From contig NZ_FQZZ01000005.1 of the NCBI RefSeq assembly GCF_900142185.1, forward strand, positions 62,001 to 126,000: a stretch of 64,000 nt of DNA. Direction: 5' to 3'. This document shows, piece by piece, positions 45,276-53,988 of this stretch; position 1 is the first letter of the stretch; each line of letters opens with the position of its first letter. The position numbers and the translations under genes were made by a program. Source of the stretch: Lutimaribacter pacificus. GTDB taxonomy: Bacteria > Pseudomonadota > Alphaproteobacteria > Rhodobacterales > Rhodobacteraceae. The notes beneath the pieces were generated by a model, which saw only the letters and a list, made by a program, of their open reading frames with translations, had not been told where the DNA came from and ran no database searches.

Positions 45276-45320
45276 ACTCTATATCGTAGGGCTTGCCCGG
45301 TGCGAAACGCGATATATAGT
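45276..45320. promoter_or_regulatory. Overlapping divergent promoters of the HNH and LuxR genes
   Basis: Rightward: TTGCCC (45293-45298), 16 bases, TATAGT (45315-45320). Leftward: TTCGCA (minus strand, 45306-45301), 17 bases, TATAGA (45283-45278). The two -10 regions form an imperfect inverted repeat (45276-45286 with 45310-45320, one mismatch in 11). Binding at one promoter would hinder the other. Confidence 0.5.
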
Positions 45321-45393
45321 GATGCTTAGCTGGGGCGGGTCGTCCCGTTCTGGTGTCGAGGCATAAGGCAGACCGGACGGAGGACGAGTCCCC

Positions 45394-45978
45394 ATGGATG
45401 GCGATTTCAGAACGGAATTTGTAAGGGAACCGACAGGGCTGCGGCGCCATCCCGCCCTGGTGCTGAACGCGGATTACCGGCCGCTGTCCTATTACCCGCT
45501 GTCGCTCTGGCCCTGGCAGGAGGCGGTCAAGGCGGCCTGGCTGGACCGGGTGGATATCGTCGCCGAATATGACGAGGTGGTGCGCAGCCCGTCGACGGTG
45601 ATCAGGATACCCTCGGTCGTCGTCCTGAAGGATTACGTCAAACCCCGGAAGCGCGTGGCCTTCACGCGCTTCAATCTTTTTCTGAGGGACGAATTCTGCT
45701 GCCAGTATTGCGGCTCGCGCGGGGAGCTGACCTTCGATCACGTGGTGCCGCGCGCGGCGGGCGGCGTGACGAGCTGGGAAAACGTGGTGGCCGCCTGCGC
45801 GCCCTGCAACCTGCGCAAGGGCTCCAAGACGCTGCGGCAGTCGGGGCTGCACCTGCGCAAGCCGCCGCGCGCGCCGGGGGCAGAGGAGCTGCGCAATCTC
45901 GGGCGCAAGTTTCCGCCCGGGCACCTGCACGAAAGCTGGATCGACTTTCTGTATTGGGACGCGGAACTGGAGTCCTGA
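45394..45978 (+). CDS. HNH endonuclease
   Basis: This is a 194-residue protein with an HNH nuclease domain bound to a structural zinc: Cys103 and Cys106 (CQYCG), Asp115-His116 (FDHVVPRAAGG), Asn130 (WENVV), and Cys135/Cys138 (CAPCN). The N-terminal part (PALVLNADYRPLSYYPLSLW) is the conserved extension of a chromosomal HNH family in proteobacteria and cyanobacteria. No methylase or phage genes are near, so a restriction role is not supported; repair or DNA processing is possible. GGAGGAC precedes ATG 45394. Confidence 0.9.
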   Translation: MDGDFRTEFVREPTGLRRHPALVLNADYRPLSYYPLSLWPWQEAVKAAWLDRVDIVAEYDEVVRSPSTVIRIPSVVVLKDYVKPRKRVAFTRFNLFLRDEFCCQYCGSRGELTFDHVVPRAAGGVTSWENVVAACAPCNLRKGSKTLRQSGLHLRKPPRAPGAEELRNLGRKFPPGHLHESWIDFLYWDAELES

Positions 45979-46078
45979 GAGCGGCGCGGCGCACCCGTCT
46001 GGAACAGCCGCGCAGCCGCCATGCGATGCCCTTTGTTGCGCCCTCCCGAAGGGCGAAAAACGGCGACTCCAAGAACGA

Positions 46079-46110
46079 CGCCCCCGCAGTTTCCTGCGAG
46101 GGCGCTTTTT
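46079..46110 (+). terminator. Rho-independent terminator after the HNH gene
   Basis: CGCCCCCGCAG (46079-46089) pairs with CTGCGAGGGCG (46094-46104) with one mismatch across a TTTC loop, followed by a C and five T residues (46106-46110). Confidence 0.75.
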
Positions 46111-46135
46111 CGAACTGTCGGCGGTCGTTGACCGA

Positions 46136-46663
46136 TCAGCCCTTTTGCGGCTCGCCTGCGCCTGTGCCCGGCGCGGTGGCGACGCTGGCGGTGGCCGCCT
46201 TGTTGCCGGGCTTGCCCGACAGCGGATCGTCCTGACGCTGCACCGAGCCTTCGAAATGCGCGCCGCTTTCGATGGCGATGGTCTTGTGGATGATGTCGCC
46301 CTCGACCCGCGCGGTCGAGCTGAGCCGCACCTTGAGGCCGCGCACGCGGCCCACGATACGGCCGTTGATCACCACGTCATCGGCGATCACCTCACCCTTG
46401 ATGGTGGCGCTTTCGCCGATGGTCAGCAGGTGGGCGCGAATGTCGCCTTCGACATTGCCCTCGACCTGGATATCGCCGGTGGTCTTGATGTTGCCGGTGA
46501 TATGCAGGTCGGCCGACAGAACCGATGCCGGCGGCTTGGGCTTGGGTGCGGATTGCGATTTGAAATCGGCGCTGGGTTTCGGCGCCGCGGTTTCGGGGGC
46601 TGCGGGTTTTGCAGCGTCTGCGGCCTTGGGGCCGGGCTCGTTGATTTTGCTCTTAGAAAACAT
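46136..46663 (-). CDS. Bactofilin
   Basis: This is a 175-residue cytoskeletal protein. A Lys/Pro/Ala-rich flexible tail (1-50) is followed by the right-handed beta-helix bactofilin domain (about 50-145, LHITGNIKTTGDIQVEGNVEGDI and similar repeats) and another unstructured tail. Bactofilins self-assemble into filaments that position cell-wall enzymes. The start lies inside the end of the M23 peptidase gene (11-base overlap), so the two are made together, the same partnership known in curved and stalked bacteria. Confidence 0.92.
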   Translation of the reverse strand: MFSKSKINEPGPKAADAAKPAAPETAAPKPSADFKSQSAPKPKPPASVLSADLHITGNIKTTGDIQVEGNVEGDIRAHLLTIGESATIKGEVIADDVVINGRIVGRVRGLKVRLSSTARVEGDIIHKTIAIESGAHFEGSVQRQDDPLSGKPGNKAATASVATAPGTGAGEPQKG

Positions 46664-47990
46664 CGTTTGCAGCCTTGATATAGATCATGGGATTGACGGC
46701 CTTGCCGCCGACGCGCACTTCGTAGTGCAGGTGGGGGCCGGTCACGCGTCCAGAGGCCCCCATATCACCGATACGCTCCCCGCGCGAGACCCTTTGGCCA
46801 ACTTTCACGCTCAGCCGGGACATATGGGCATAGCGGGTTTCGATACCGAACTGATGCTGGATCTTGACCAGCCGGCCATAGCCCGAGGACCAGCCGGCAT
46901 GGGTGACGACACCGTCGGCGGTGGCGTAAAGCGGTGTGCCGACGGGGCCGGCGAAATCGACGCCCTTGTGCAGGCGGCGGCCGCCGGTTTTGGGATCGCG
47001 GCGATAGCCGAAACCGCTGGTAAAGCGATAGCCCGCCTTGACCGGGATGGCGAAGGGGGCGGCCTCGGCGGCGATGCGGTAAAGGTTCAGCCGGTCCATC
47101 TGGTCCAGCAGCCGGTTGGCGCGGTCGGTGCCGTAGGCCGGCATTTCGCCCTTGGTGGAAAAGCTGATCGGCGTCAGTGGGCCGCCCTGGCCGGAATAGC
47201 CCTGCCGGACCTGGCTGATCAGGCTGTCGGTATTCATGCCGGCGGCGCGGAACATCTTGTCCAGCGGCTTGACCGAGATCGCCATCGCCTCTTCCAGCTG
47301 GCGGAAGATCTGGTCGTTCTGGTCCTGCATCAGCTTGAGCTTGAGCGTCAGTTCGTCGGCCTGCAACAGCGCGTCCTGCGCGTCGGCCTCGATCCTGTCG
47401 CGTTCGGCGGCGGTTTGCGCCAGCGCCATCGACAGCATGTCGAGCGTGCCCTCGGCAGCCTGACCGGCGCTGGCCAGCACGCCGTTGCCGGTATCCTCGG
47501 CGCCTTCGGATTTGAGCGTGGCCAGTTCGGTGCGCGCGGCATCGCGTTCATGCATGGTGCGGCGCAGGGTGGTCTGGATCACCTCGATCCCGGTTTCCAG
47601 CTCGCGGCGGCGGTTTTCCGATTCCAGCAATTGCGACTGCATCACCGAGATCTGCTGCAGCGCCGAGTTGAACCGCTCCTGCGCGGCGTGGGCCTCGGAA
47701 AAACGCAGGTCGCGCTGATGGGCCAGCACGTTCAGCCGTTCCTCGTACATGCGCTGATCGCGCTTGGCCTGTTCGCGGAAATTGCCCGATCCGATCGAAT
47801 CCATCAGCAGGATCGCGGTGGCGATCGTCGCCCAGGCCACCAGGAGGGCACTGCCGGAAAAGGCCAGAAGCTGGGTATGCGGGCGCAGCCGGATGAATCT
47901 TGTGTCGTTGTCCGAGCGGAGAAAGAGCCGCTTTTCGGGGAACCAGCGTTCGAGGAATGCGTGGGTGCGTATTGCCAGCCGAGTTCTCAA
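46653..47990 (-). CDS. M23 family metallopeptidase, membrane-anchored
   Basis: This is a peptidoglycan endopeptidase of about 445 residues. One membrane helix (about 41-63) is followed by a long coiled coil (about 72-260) and an M23/LytM domain with the zinc motif HKGVDFAGP and TGPHLHYEV. I chose the TTG at 47990 because AAGGGACGG precedes it and the protein then begins RTRLAIRTHAFLERWFPEKR; an open frame extends to 48137 with less convincing sequence, so the start is uncertain. It is cotranscribed with bactofilin, which probably localises it. Confidence 0.85.
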   Translation of the reverse strand: MRTRLAIRTHAFLERWFPEKRLFLRSDNDTRFIRLRPHTQLLAFSGSALLVAWATIATAILLMDSIGSGNFREQAKRDQRMYEERLNVLAHQRDLRFSEAHAAQERFNSALQQISVMQSQLLESENRRRELETGIEVIQTTLRRTMHERDAARTELATLKSEGAEDTGNGVLASAGQAAEGTLDMLSMALAQTAAERDRIEADAQDALLQADELTLKLKLMQDQNDQIFRQLEEAMAISVKPLDKMFRAAGMNTDSLISQVRQGYSGQGGPLTPISFSTKGEMPAYGTDRANRLLDQMDRLNLYRIAAEAAPFAIPVKAGYRFTSGFGYRRDPKTGGRRLHKGVDFAGPVGTPLYATADGVVTHAGWSSGYGRLVKIQHQFGIETRYAHMSRLSVKVGQRVSRGERIGDMGASGRVTGPHLHYEVRVGGKAVNPMIYIKAANDVF

Positions 47991-48155
47991 CAAACCGTCC
48001 CTTGTCCCATTGAGGCGAGGGCGCACCCTTTCGGGAGCGCCCAGAAGGTGCTTACCCAGAGCGCCCCCAAGGCGCAACATCTTTGGGGGCGGCATGGCGA
48101 GGTCTGGCCGATTCGGCAGAAAACCGCCGATATTCAATGGGGTGGATCGGGGCCG

Positions 48156-48983
48156 TCACACGGCGCGCGGCGGCACCTCGTCGGCCAGCGGCCAGTAGAA
48201 ATCCGGCGGCAGCCCGGCCTCGGCGCGCTTTTCCTCGTTGAAGGGCGGTTTCAGCGCGCCGTGGAAATACCGCCGCACGAGGTCGTGGAACGCATCCTTG
48301 GGGTCGCGGTTGTCGCGCCCGCACAGGAAGTGGAACCACTTGGAGCCATAGGCGACATGCCCCACCTCTTCGGCGTAGATGGTTTCCAGCGCGGCAACCG
48401 CGCCTTCCTCTCCGGCCTTCCTGAAGATGTCGATCATGCCGGGCGTCACGTCCAGCCCGCGCGCCTCCAGCACCATGGGCACGACGGCCAGCCGGCCGGG
48501 CAGGTCGTCGCGCGTATCCTCGGCCGCGCGCCACATCCCGGCATGGGCCGGCAGTGCGCCGTAATGGCTGCCCAGTGCTTCAAGGCAGTCGCATATCAGG
48601 TTGAAATGCTTGGATTCCTCGTCCGCGGATTTCACCCAGTCGTCGTAGAAGCCGGGCGGCATCGGCACATGGCCGAAACGTGCGATGATGTCCCAGTGCA
48701 GGTCGACCGCGTTCAGTTCGATATGCGCCACCGCGTGCAGGATGGCGATGCGGCCCGCCGGGCTGCCGGGGCGGCGGCGGGGCACATCGCGCGGGTCCAG
48801 CAGTTCGGGCCTTTCGGGCCGGGCGGGGCGCAGCGGCGGGCTGGCCGTGCCCACCGGGATCGGCGTGCCCGCCTTGCGCGCGGCGAACCATGCCGCCGCG
48901 TGCCGGTGCGACAGCGCGGTCTTTTCGCGCCCGTCGGCGGTGGTCAGAACCTCGACCGCCATGTCCGTCAATGACTTGCTCAC
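48156..48983 (-). CDS. DUF455 ferritin-like protein
   Basis: This is a 275-residue protein of the DUF455 family with a ferritin-like four-helix core. Likely metal ligands are in HIELNAVDLHWD, DEESKHFNLICD and YAEEVGHVAYGS, the Glu...ExxH pattern of di-iron proteins. The reaction is unknown; relatives of the tRNA-hydroxylating MiaE share the fold. The GTG start overlaps the Bcp stop (GTGA), coupling it to a peroxide-reducing enzyme and suggesting an oxidative-stress or oxygen-dependent role. Confidence 0.85.
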   Translation of the reverse strand: MSKSLTDMAVEVLTTADGREKTALSHRHAAAWFAARKAGTPIPVGTASPPLRPARPERPELLDPRDVPRRRPGSPAGRIAILHAVAHIELNAVDLHWDIIARFGHVPMPPGFYDDWVKSADEESKHFNLICDCLEALGSHYGALPAHAGMWRAAEDTRDDLPGRLAVVPMVLEARGLDVTPGMIDIFRKAGEEGAVAALETIYAEEVGHVAYGSKWFHFLCGRDNRDPKDAFHDLVRRYFHGALKPPFNEEKRAEAGLPPDFYWPLADEVPPRAV

Positions 48984-49441
48984 AGCGCCTTCGCGGCCTC
49001 CAGCACCTCTTCGGCGTGGCCATCGACCTTTACCTTTGGCCAGGCGCGGGCGATGTTTCCCTGACCGTCGATCAGGAAGGTTGACCGCTCGATCCCCATG
49101 AAGGTCTTGCCGTACATCTTCTTTTCCTTCCACACGCCGTAATCCTCGCATGTGGTGCCGGCCTCGTCCGACAGAAGCGGCACGGTCAGATCCTTCTTGG
49201 CGATGAATTTCTCGTGGCTGGCCACGCTGTCCTTGGATATGCCGAACACCTGAACCCCGAGATCGAGGAATGTCTGGTAAAGCCCGGAAAAGGCGATATT
49301 TTCCTTTGTGCAGCCCGAGGTGTCGTCGCGCGGGTAGAAGAACAGGACGACCGGCGCGGGCCTGAGCGCCGACAGGCTGACGCTGTCGCCGCCGTCGCGC
49401 GGCAGGGTAAAGTCGGGTGCGGTATCGTTTTCGGCGACCAT
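48980..49441 (-). CDS. bcp: Peroxiredoxin Bcp (PrxQ type)
   Basis: This is a 153-residue thiol peroxidase that reduces peroxides with thioredoxin. The peroxidatic Cys44 lies in DDTSGCTKEN. The usual nearby resolving cysteine five residues on is absent; Cys98 (GTTCEDYG) is the only other one. GAGGGGAG lies 9 bases before ATG 49441; an upstream start near 49481 would add a tail without a ribosome site. It is divergent from the AsmA-like gene across 85 bases and coupled to DUF455. Confidence 0.92.
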   Translation of the reverse strand: MVAENDTAPDFTLPRDGGDSVSLSALRPAPVVLFFYPRDDTSGCTKENIAFSGLYQTFLDLGVQVFGISKDSVASHEKFIAKKDLTVPLLSDEAGTTCEDYGVWKEKKMYGKTFMGIERSTFLIDGQGNIARAWPKVKVDGHAEEVLEAAKAL

Positions 49442-49526
49442 CGGCAATTTCTCCCCTCGTATGAAATTCGTGAGTTCCATATTAGGACGGGGCAGGCAAG
49501 AATAAAGGCGGTAAGGCAGAACGCAC

Positions 49527-52500
49527 GTGACAGAAGACACGCCGCAGACGGACACGCAGGTAACGACACGCCCCAGGCACCGATGGCTGCCCCGGCTGCT
49601 CTGGTCGCTGGGCGTGGTCCTTGTGCTGTTCGCGGCGACGATGGCGGCGCTGCAATGGACGGTCGGGCGCGATTTCGTGGCGCCCGGCTGGTTGCGGGAC
49701 GAGGCGCAGGCGCGGCTGAACCGCAATTCCGGCGGCCTGTCCGTCAGCGTGGGCGATATCGTCGCCCGCGTCGAAGAGGGCTGGCGCCCGCGGGTGATCC
49801 TGCGCGATGTCGACGTGGCCGGGCCCGACGGGCAGTTGCTGGCCAGCCTGGCCAATGTGGATGCCGGGCTGGCGATGGCACCCTTGCTGCGCGGCAGGCT
49901 GCAACCGGCGCGCATCCGGCTGTCGGGCGCGTCGTTGCGGCTGCGCCGGCTGTCGGACGGCAGTTTCGACATCGCCTTTGGCGACACGCTGGCGCCGGTC
50001 GGGCAGGGCGCGACGCTGGGGCTGCTGATGAAGGGGCTGGACGACCTGCTGATGAGCCCCGAATTCGCCGCGCTGCGCCGGGTCGAGGTCGAGGCGCTGA
50101 CATTGCGATACGAGGATATGCGCCTGAACCGCGGCTGGACCGTCGATGGCGGGCGGCTGCGGCTGGAACGCTCGGGCGATGCGCTGGACCTGAGCGCGGA
50201 CCTTGCCCTGCTGGGCGGCGGCGATACCGTCACCACGCTGGAGCTGAACTATGACAGCGTGATCGGCAAGGCGGCGGCGCGGTTCGGCGCGAACCTGTCC
50301 GACATGGCGGCGCAGGATATCTCAGTCCATTCCCCGGCGCTGGCCTGGCTCGACGTGCTGCGCGCGCCGATCTCGGGGGCGATGCGGGTGGCGATAGGCG
50401 ATGACGGGCAGCTTGGCCCGCTCAGCGCCGCGTTGCAGATCGGCGAGGGCGTGCTGCAGCCCACCGACGAAACCCGGCCGATCCCGTTCGAAAGCCTGCG
50501 CGCCTACATGACCTATACGCCGGGGGCGCAGCGGCTGGTCTTCGACGACCTGACGCTGGTCAGCAAATGGGCGACAGCCCGGGCCGAGGGTGTTTCGGTG
50601 ATGAAGGGGATCGAGAACGGATGGCCCAATGAATTCATCACGCAACTGACCGTGACCGAGATCAGCGCCAATCCCGACGACCTTTACCCCGAGCCGGTGG
50701 CGCTGGAGGGGGCGGATGCCGATTTGCGCCTGCGGCTGTCGCCCTTCGATCTGGAAATCGGGCGCATGACGGTGCGCGACCAGGGTCAGGTCGCGCAGCT
50801 GAGCGGGCGGTTGCAGGCCGCCCCCGACGGCTGGGTGCTGGGGCTGCGCGGCGCCATGGACGAGGTCGCGCCCGAGCGTGTGCTGGCGCTCTGGCCCGGG
50901 CGGGTCAAGCCGCGCACCCGCACCTGGATCGAAGAGAATATCGGCACCGCCCGGCTGCGCGATATCGAACTGGCCTATCGCAGCGTCCCGCGCGAGGGGC
51001 CGGACCTGTACCTGGGGCTGGGGTTCGAGGATGCGGATATCCGCTATCTCAAGGGGTTTCCGCCGATCACCGGCGCGGCGGGGCAGGCCAGCCTGCATGA
51101 CAGCCGCTTCGTGGCCAGCGCCGACCGCGGACAGGTCACCGCGCCGCAGGGCGGGCGGGTCGACGTGGCGGGCACCACCTTCGTGGTGCCCGATGTGCGC
51201 ATCCGCCAGGCCCCGGCGCAGGTGATGCTGCGCGCACGCTCGACCATCACGGCGGCGCTGTCGCTTCTCGATCTCGATCCGTTCAATTTCCTGAGCAAGG
51301 CCGGGCAGCCGGTGACGCTGGCCGATGGCCGGGCCGAGATCGACGGCGCCATCGACATCGTTCTGAAGAAGGGCCTGCAACCCGAGGAAGTGCGCGTCGA
51401 TGCCCGCGCCCGGCTGCGCGACGCACGCAGCGACAAGATCGTGCCGGGCCGCGTGCTGGCCGCGAAGGAGCTGGATGTCCGTGTCGCCGACGACATGCTG
51501 CGGATCGAGGGGCCGGGCCGGATCGGCAAGGTGCCGTTCGACGGCGCGTGGGAAAGCCCGCTGGGCAAGGGGGCGACCGGCAGCCGCGTCACCGGCGAGG
51601 TCGAACTGTCGCAGCTTTTCGCCGACGAGTTCAATATCGGCCTGCCCGGCGGCAGCCTGTCGGGCCGGGCCGCCGCCACCGTGGCGATCGAATTGCCCAA
51701 GGGCGGAGAGCCGGCATTCTCGCTGCGATCCGACCTCGGGGGGCTTGGCCTGTCGCTGCCGCAGATCGGCTGGTCGCTGCCGCAGGACCGCACCGGCACG
51801 CTGGAGGTTGCGGGGCTGCTGGGCACGCCGCCCCGGATCGACCGGCTGCTGCTGGACGCGCCGGGGCTGCGGGCGGGCGGGACGATCCGCCTGGGCGAAG
51901 GCGGGCAACTGGCCGAGGCGCGGTTCGACCGGGTGCAGGCGGGCGACTGGCTGGATGCGCCGGTTACGCTGACCGGGCGCGGGGCGGGCGCGGCCCCGGC
52001 GGTGTCGGTCACCGGCGGCACGGTCGACCTGCGCCGCACCTCGATCGGCGGCGGCGGCTCTGGCGGGGCCGGTGGCGGGCCGATCACCCTGGCGCTCGAC
52101 CGGCTGCAGATCTCGGAAGGTATCGCGCTGACCGGGTTCCGGGGCGAGTTCGCCACCGCGCAGGGGATGGATGGCGCGTTCACCGGGCGGGTGAACGGCG
52201 CGGCGCCGGTTTCGGGCCGGGTCGCCCCGCGCGACGGGCGCAGCGCGTTCCGCATCCTGTCCGACGATGCCGGCGCGGTCTTTGCCGCCGCCGGGCTGCT
52301 GAAACGCGCGCATCAGGGCGCACTGGACCTGACCCTGCTGCCCGCCGGCGGGCGCGGCAGCTATGACGGGTTTCTCAAGGTCCGGCAGGTGCGCCTGCGC
52401 GAGGCCCCGGCGCTGGCCGAGCTTCTGAACGCGGTCAGCGTGGTGGGGCTGCTGGAACAGCTCAGCGGCACCGGCATCCTGTTCAACGAGGTCGATGCCG

Positions 52501-52814
52501 AGTTCCGCCTGACCCCCGAGCAGGTGATCGTCACCGGGTCTTCGGCCACCGGCGCGTCGCTGGGCATCTCGATGGACGGCACCTATGACATGGTGAACGA
52601 CCGGATGGACATGCAGGGGGTGTTTTCGCCGCTTTACCTGCTCAACGGTATCGGATCGGTGCTGACCCGCAAGGGCGAGGGGTTGATCGGCTTCAATTAC
52701 CGGCTTACGGGAACCGCCGAGGCGCCGCGCGTTCAGGTCAACCCGCTGTCGATCCTGACGCCCGGCATGTTCCGCGATATCTTTCGCAGGCCCGCCCCAA
52801 AGGTGACGCAATAG
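49527..52814 (+). CDS. Large AsmA/YhdP-like envelope protein (DUF3971)
   Basis: This is a 1095-residue protein anchored by one N-terminal helix (about 22-44), with a long repetitive beta-rich body facing the periplasm. The C-terminal 180 residues (LLNAVSVVGLLEQLSGTG, TGSSATGASLGIS, GIGSVLTRKGEG) are the AsmA-like C-terminus seen in YhdP/DUF3971 proteins, thought to form grooves that carry phospholipids between membranes. The start is GTG 49527; no ATG with a ribosome site is nearby. The start of queA follows its stop by 3 bases. Confidence 0.87.
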   Translation: MTEDTPQTDTQVTTRPRHRWLPRLLWSLGVVLVLFAATMAALQWTVGRDFVAPGWLRDEAQARLNRNSGGLSVSVGDIVARVEEGWRPRVILRDVDVAGPDGQLLASLANVDAGLAMAPLLRGRLQPARIRLSGASLRLRRLSDGSFDIAFGDTLAPVGQGATLGLLMKGLDDLLMSPEFAALRRVEVEALTLRYEDMRLNRGWTVDGGRLRLERSGDALDLSADLALLGGGDTVTTLELNYDSVIGKAAARFGANLSDMAAQDISVHSPALAWLDVLRAPISGAMRVAIGDDGQLGPLSAALQIGEGVLQPTDETRPIPFESLRAYMTYTPGAQRLVFDDLTLVSKWATARAEGVSVMKGIENGWPNEFITQLTVTEISANPDDLYPEPVALEGADADLRLRLSPFDLEIGRMTVRDQGQVAQLSGRLQAAPDGWVLGLRGAMDEVAPERVLALWPGRVKPRTRTWIEENIGTARLRDIELAYRSVPREGPDLYLGLGFEDADIRYLKGFPPITGAAGQASLHDSRFVASADRGQVTAPQGGRVDVAGTTFVVPDVRIRQAPAQVMLRARSTITAALSLLDLDPFNFLSKAGQPVTLADGRAEIDGAIDIVLKKGLQPEEVRVDARARLRDARSDKIVPGRVLAAKELDVRVADDMLRIEGPGRIGKVPFDGAWESPLGKGATGSRVTGEVELSQLFADEFNIGLPGGSLSGRAAATVAIELPKGGEPAFSLRSDLGGLGLSLPQIGWSLPQDRTGTLEVAGLLGTPPRIDRLLLDAPGLRAGGTIRLGEGGQLAEARFDRVQAGDWLDAPVTLTGRGAGAAPAVSVTGGTVDLRRTSIGGGGSGGAGGGPITLALDRLQISEGIALTGFRGEFATAQGMDGAFTGRVNGAAPVSGRVAPRDGRSAFRILSDDAGAVFAAAGLLKRAHQGALDLTLLPAGGRGSYDGFLKVRQVRLREAPALAELLNAVSVVGLLEQLSGTGILFNEVDAEFRLTPEQVIVTGSSATGASLGISMDGTYDMVNDRMDMQGVFSPLYLLNGIGSVLTRKGEGLIGFNYRLTGTAEAPRVQVNPLSILTPGMFRDIFRRPAPKVTQ

Positions 52815-52817
52815 ACG

Positions 52818-53876
52818 ATGAAACTTGCCGATTTCGATTTCGACCTGCCCGAGCGGCTGATCGCCACGCGCCCGGCGCGGCCGCGCAGTTCGGCCCGCCT
52901 GCTGGTGGCCGAAGGCGACGCGATCCGCGATGCCCATGTGTTCGACCTGCCCGGTATCCTGCGCCCGGGTGACCGGCTGGTGCTGAACGACACCCGCGTG
53001 ATCCCCGCGCGGCTGACCGGCCAGCGCCACCGCGACAGCGGGCAGGGGCCGGTCAGCGCCCGGATCGAGGTGACGCTGCTGGAGCCGCGTGCCGACGGCA
53101 CGTGGGCGGCGCTGCTCAAGCCGCTGCGCAAGATGGATATCGGCGAGGACATCGTGTTCTCGCCCGAGCTGTCGGCCACGCTGGAGGCGCGCGAGGACGG
53201 GCAGGGGCTGTTGCGGTTCAACCTCGCGGGCGAGGATTTCGATGCCGCGCTGGCGCAGGCGGGCGCGATGCCGCTGCCGCCCTATATCGCCGCCCGCCGC
53301 CCGGCCGATGCGCAGGACAAGGACGACTATCAAACCGTCTGGGCCGCGCGCAGCGGCGCTGTTGCCGCGCCCACCGCGTCGCTGCATTTCGACGAACCGC
53401 TGCTGGCGGCATTGCGCGCGCGCGGCATCGCCTTTACCCATGTGACGCTGCATGTGGGTGCGGGCACCTTCCTGCCGGTCAAGGTCGAGGATGTGACCAC
53501 CCACAGGATGCACGCAGAATGGGGCGAGGTCAGCGCAACCGCCGCCGCCGAGATTGCCGCGACCAGATCGGCCGGTGGCCGCGTGATCCCGGTGGGCACC
53601 ACCGCGCTGCGGCTGATCGAAACCGCGGCGCGCGACACCGGCGCGATCCGCGCCTGGGAGGGCGAGACCGACATCTTCATCTATCCCGGTTTCGAATTCC
53701 GCGTGACCGACGCGCTGATGACCAATTTCCACCTGCCGAAATCCACGCTGATGATGCTGGTCTCGGCGCTGATGGGGCGCGAGCGCGTGCGCCGTATCTA
53801 TGACCACGCGATTGCAAACGACTATCGCTTCTTTTCCTATGGCGATGCCTCGCTGCTGATCCCGCCCGGAGCTTGA
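52818..53876 (+). CDS. queA: QueA, tRNA preQ1 ribosyltransferase-isomerase
   Basis: This 352-residue enzyme uses SAM to convert preQ1 in tRNA to epoxyqueuosine. Family motifs are [64 protein letters not shown], and the C-terminal [15 protein letters not shown]. Length is normal. The gene starts 3 bases after the AsmA-like gene; tgt, its frequent neighbour, is not in this window. Confidence 0.96.
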   Translation: MKLADFDFDLPERLIATRPARPRSSARLLVAEGDAIRDAHVFDLPGILRPGDRLVLNDTRVIPARLTGQRHRDSGQGPVSARIEVTLLEPRADGTWAALLKPLRKMDIGEDIVFSPELSATLEAREDGQGLLRFNLAGEDFDAALAQAGAMPLPPYIAARRPADAQDKDDYQTVWAARSGAVAAPTASLHFDEPLLAALRARGIAFTHVTLHVGAGTFLPVKVEDVTTHRMHAEWGEVSATAAAEIAATRSAGGRVIPVGTTALRLIETAARDTGAIRAWEGETDIFIYPGFEFRVTDALMTNFHLPKSTLMMLVSALMGRERVRRIYDHAIANDYRFFSYGDASLLIPPGA

Positions 53877-53988
53877 TCCGCGCGGCGGTCTGTGAGAGGC
53901 GTCTTATCAACTGGAATGAGTCGCAATCGGGCCACCGGGACGCGGCCAAAGCGGATAAAACCGCATTTGAGCGGCAAGGGAGTGTGAC

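Noticed and set aside
45394-45978. HNH endonuclease as part of a restriction or phage module
   Set aside because: No methyltransferase, portal, terminase or repeat lies nearby, and the N-terminal extension is that of a chromosomal family.
47991-48137. N-terminal extension of the M23 peptidase to 48137
   Set aside because: The added residues look non-conserved, and TTG 47990 has a good ribosome site; kept as an uncertainty in the feature and not annotated.
46272-48974. A 900-codon plus-strand frame opposite bactofilin, the M23 peptidase and DUF455
   Set aside because: It spans three real minus-strand genes and shows no domain or ribosome site; it is an antisense shadow.
50322-53807. A 1161-codon open frame on the minus strand opposite the AsmA-like and queA genes
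   Set aside because: It is a by-product of GC-rich codon bias; its translation is low-complexity His/Arg/Gly/Gln-rich text, while the plus-strand genes have clear family motifs.
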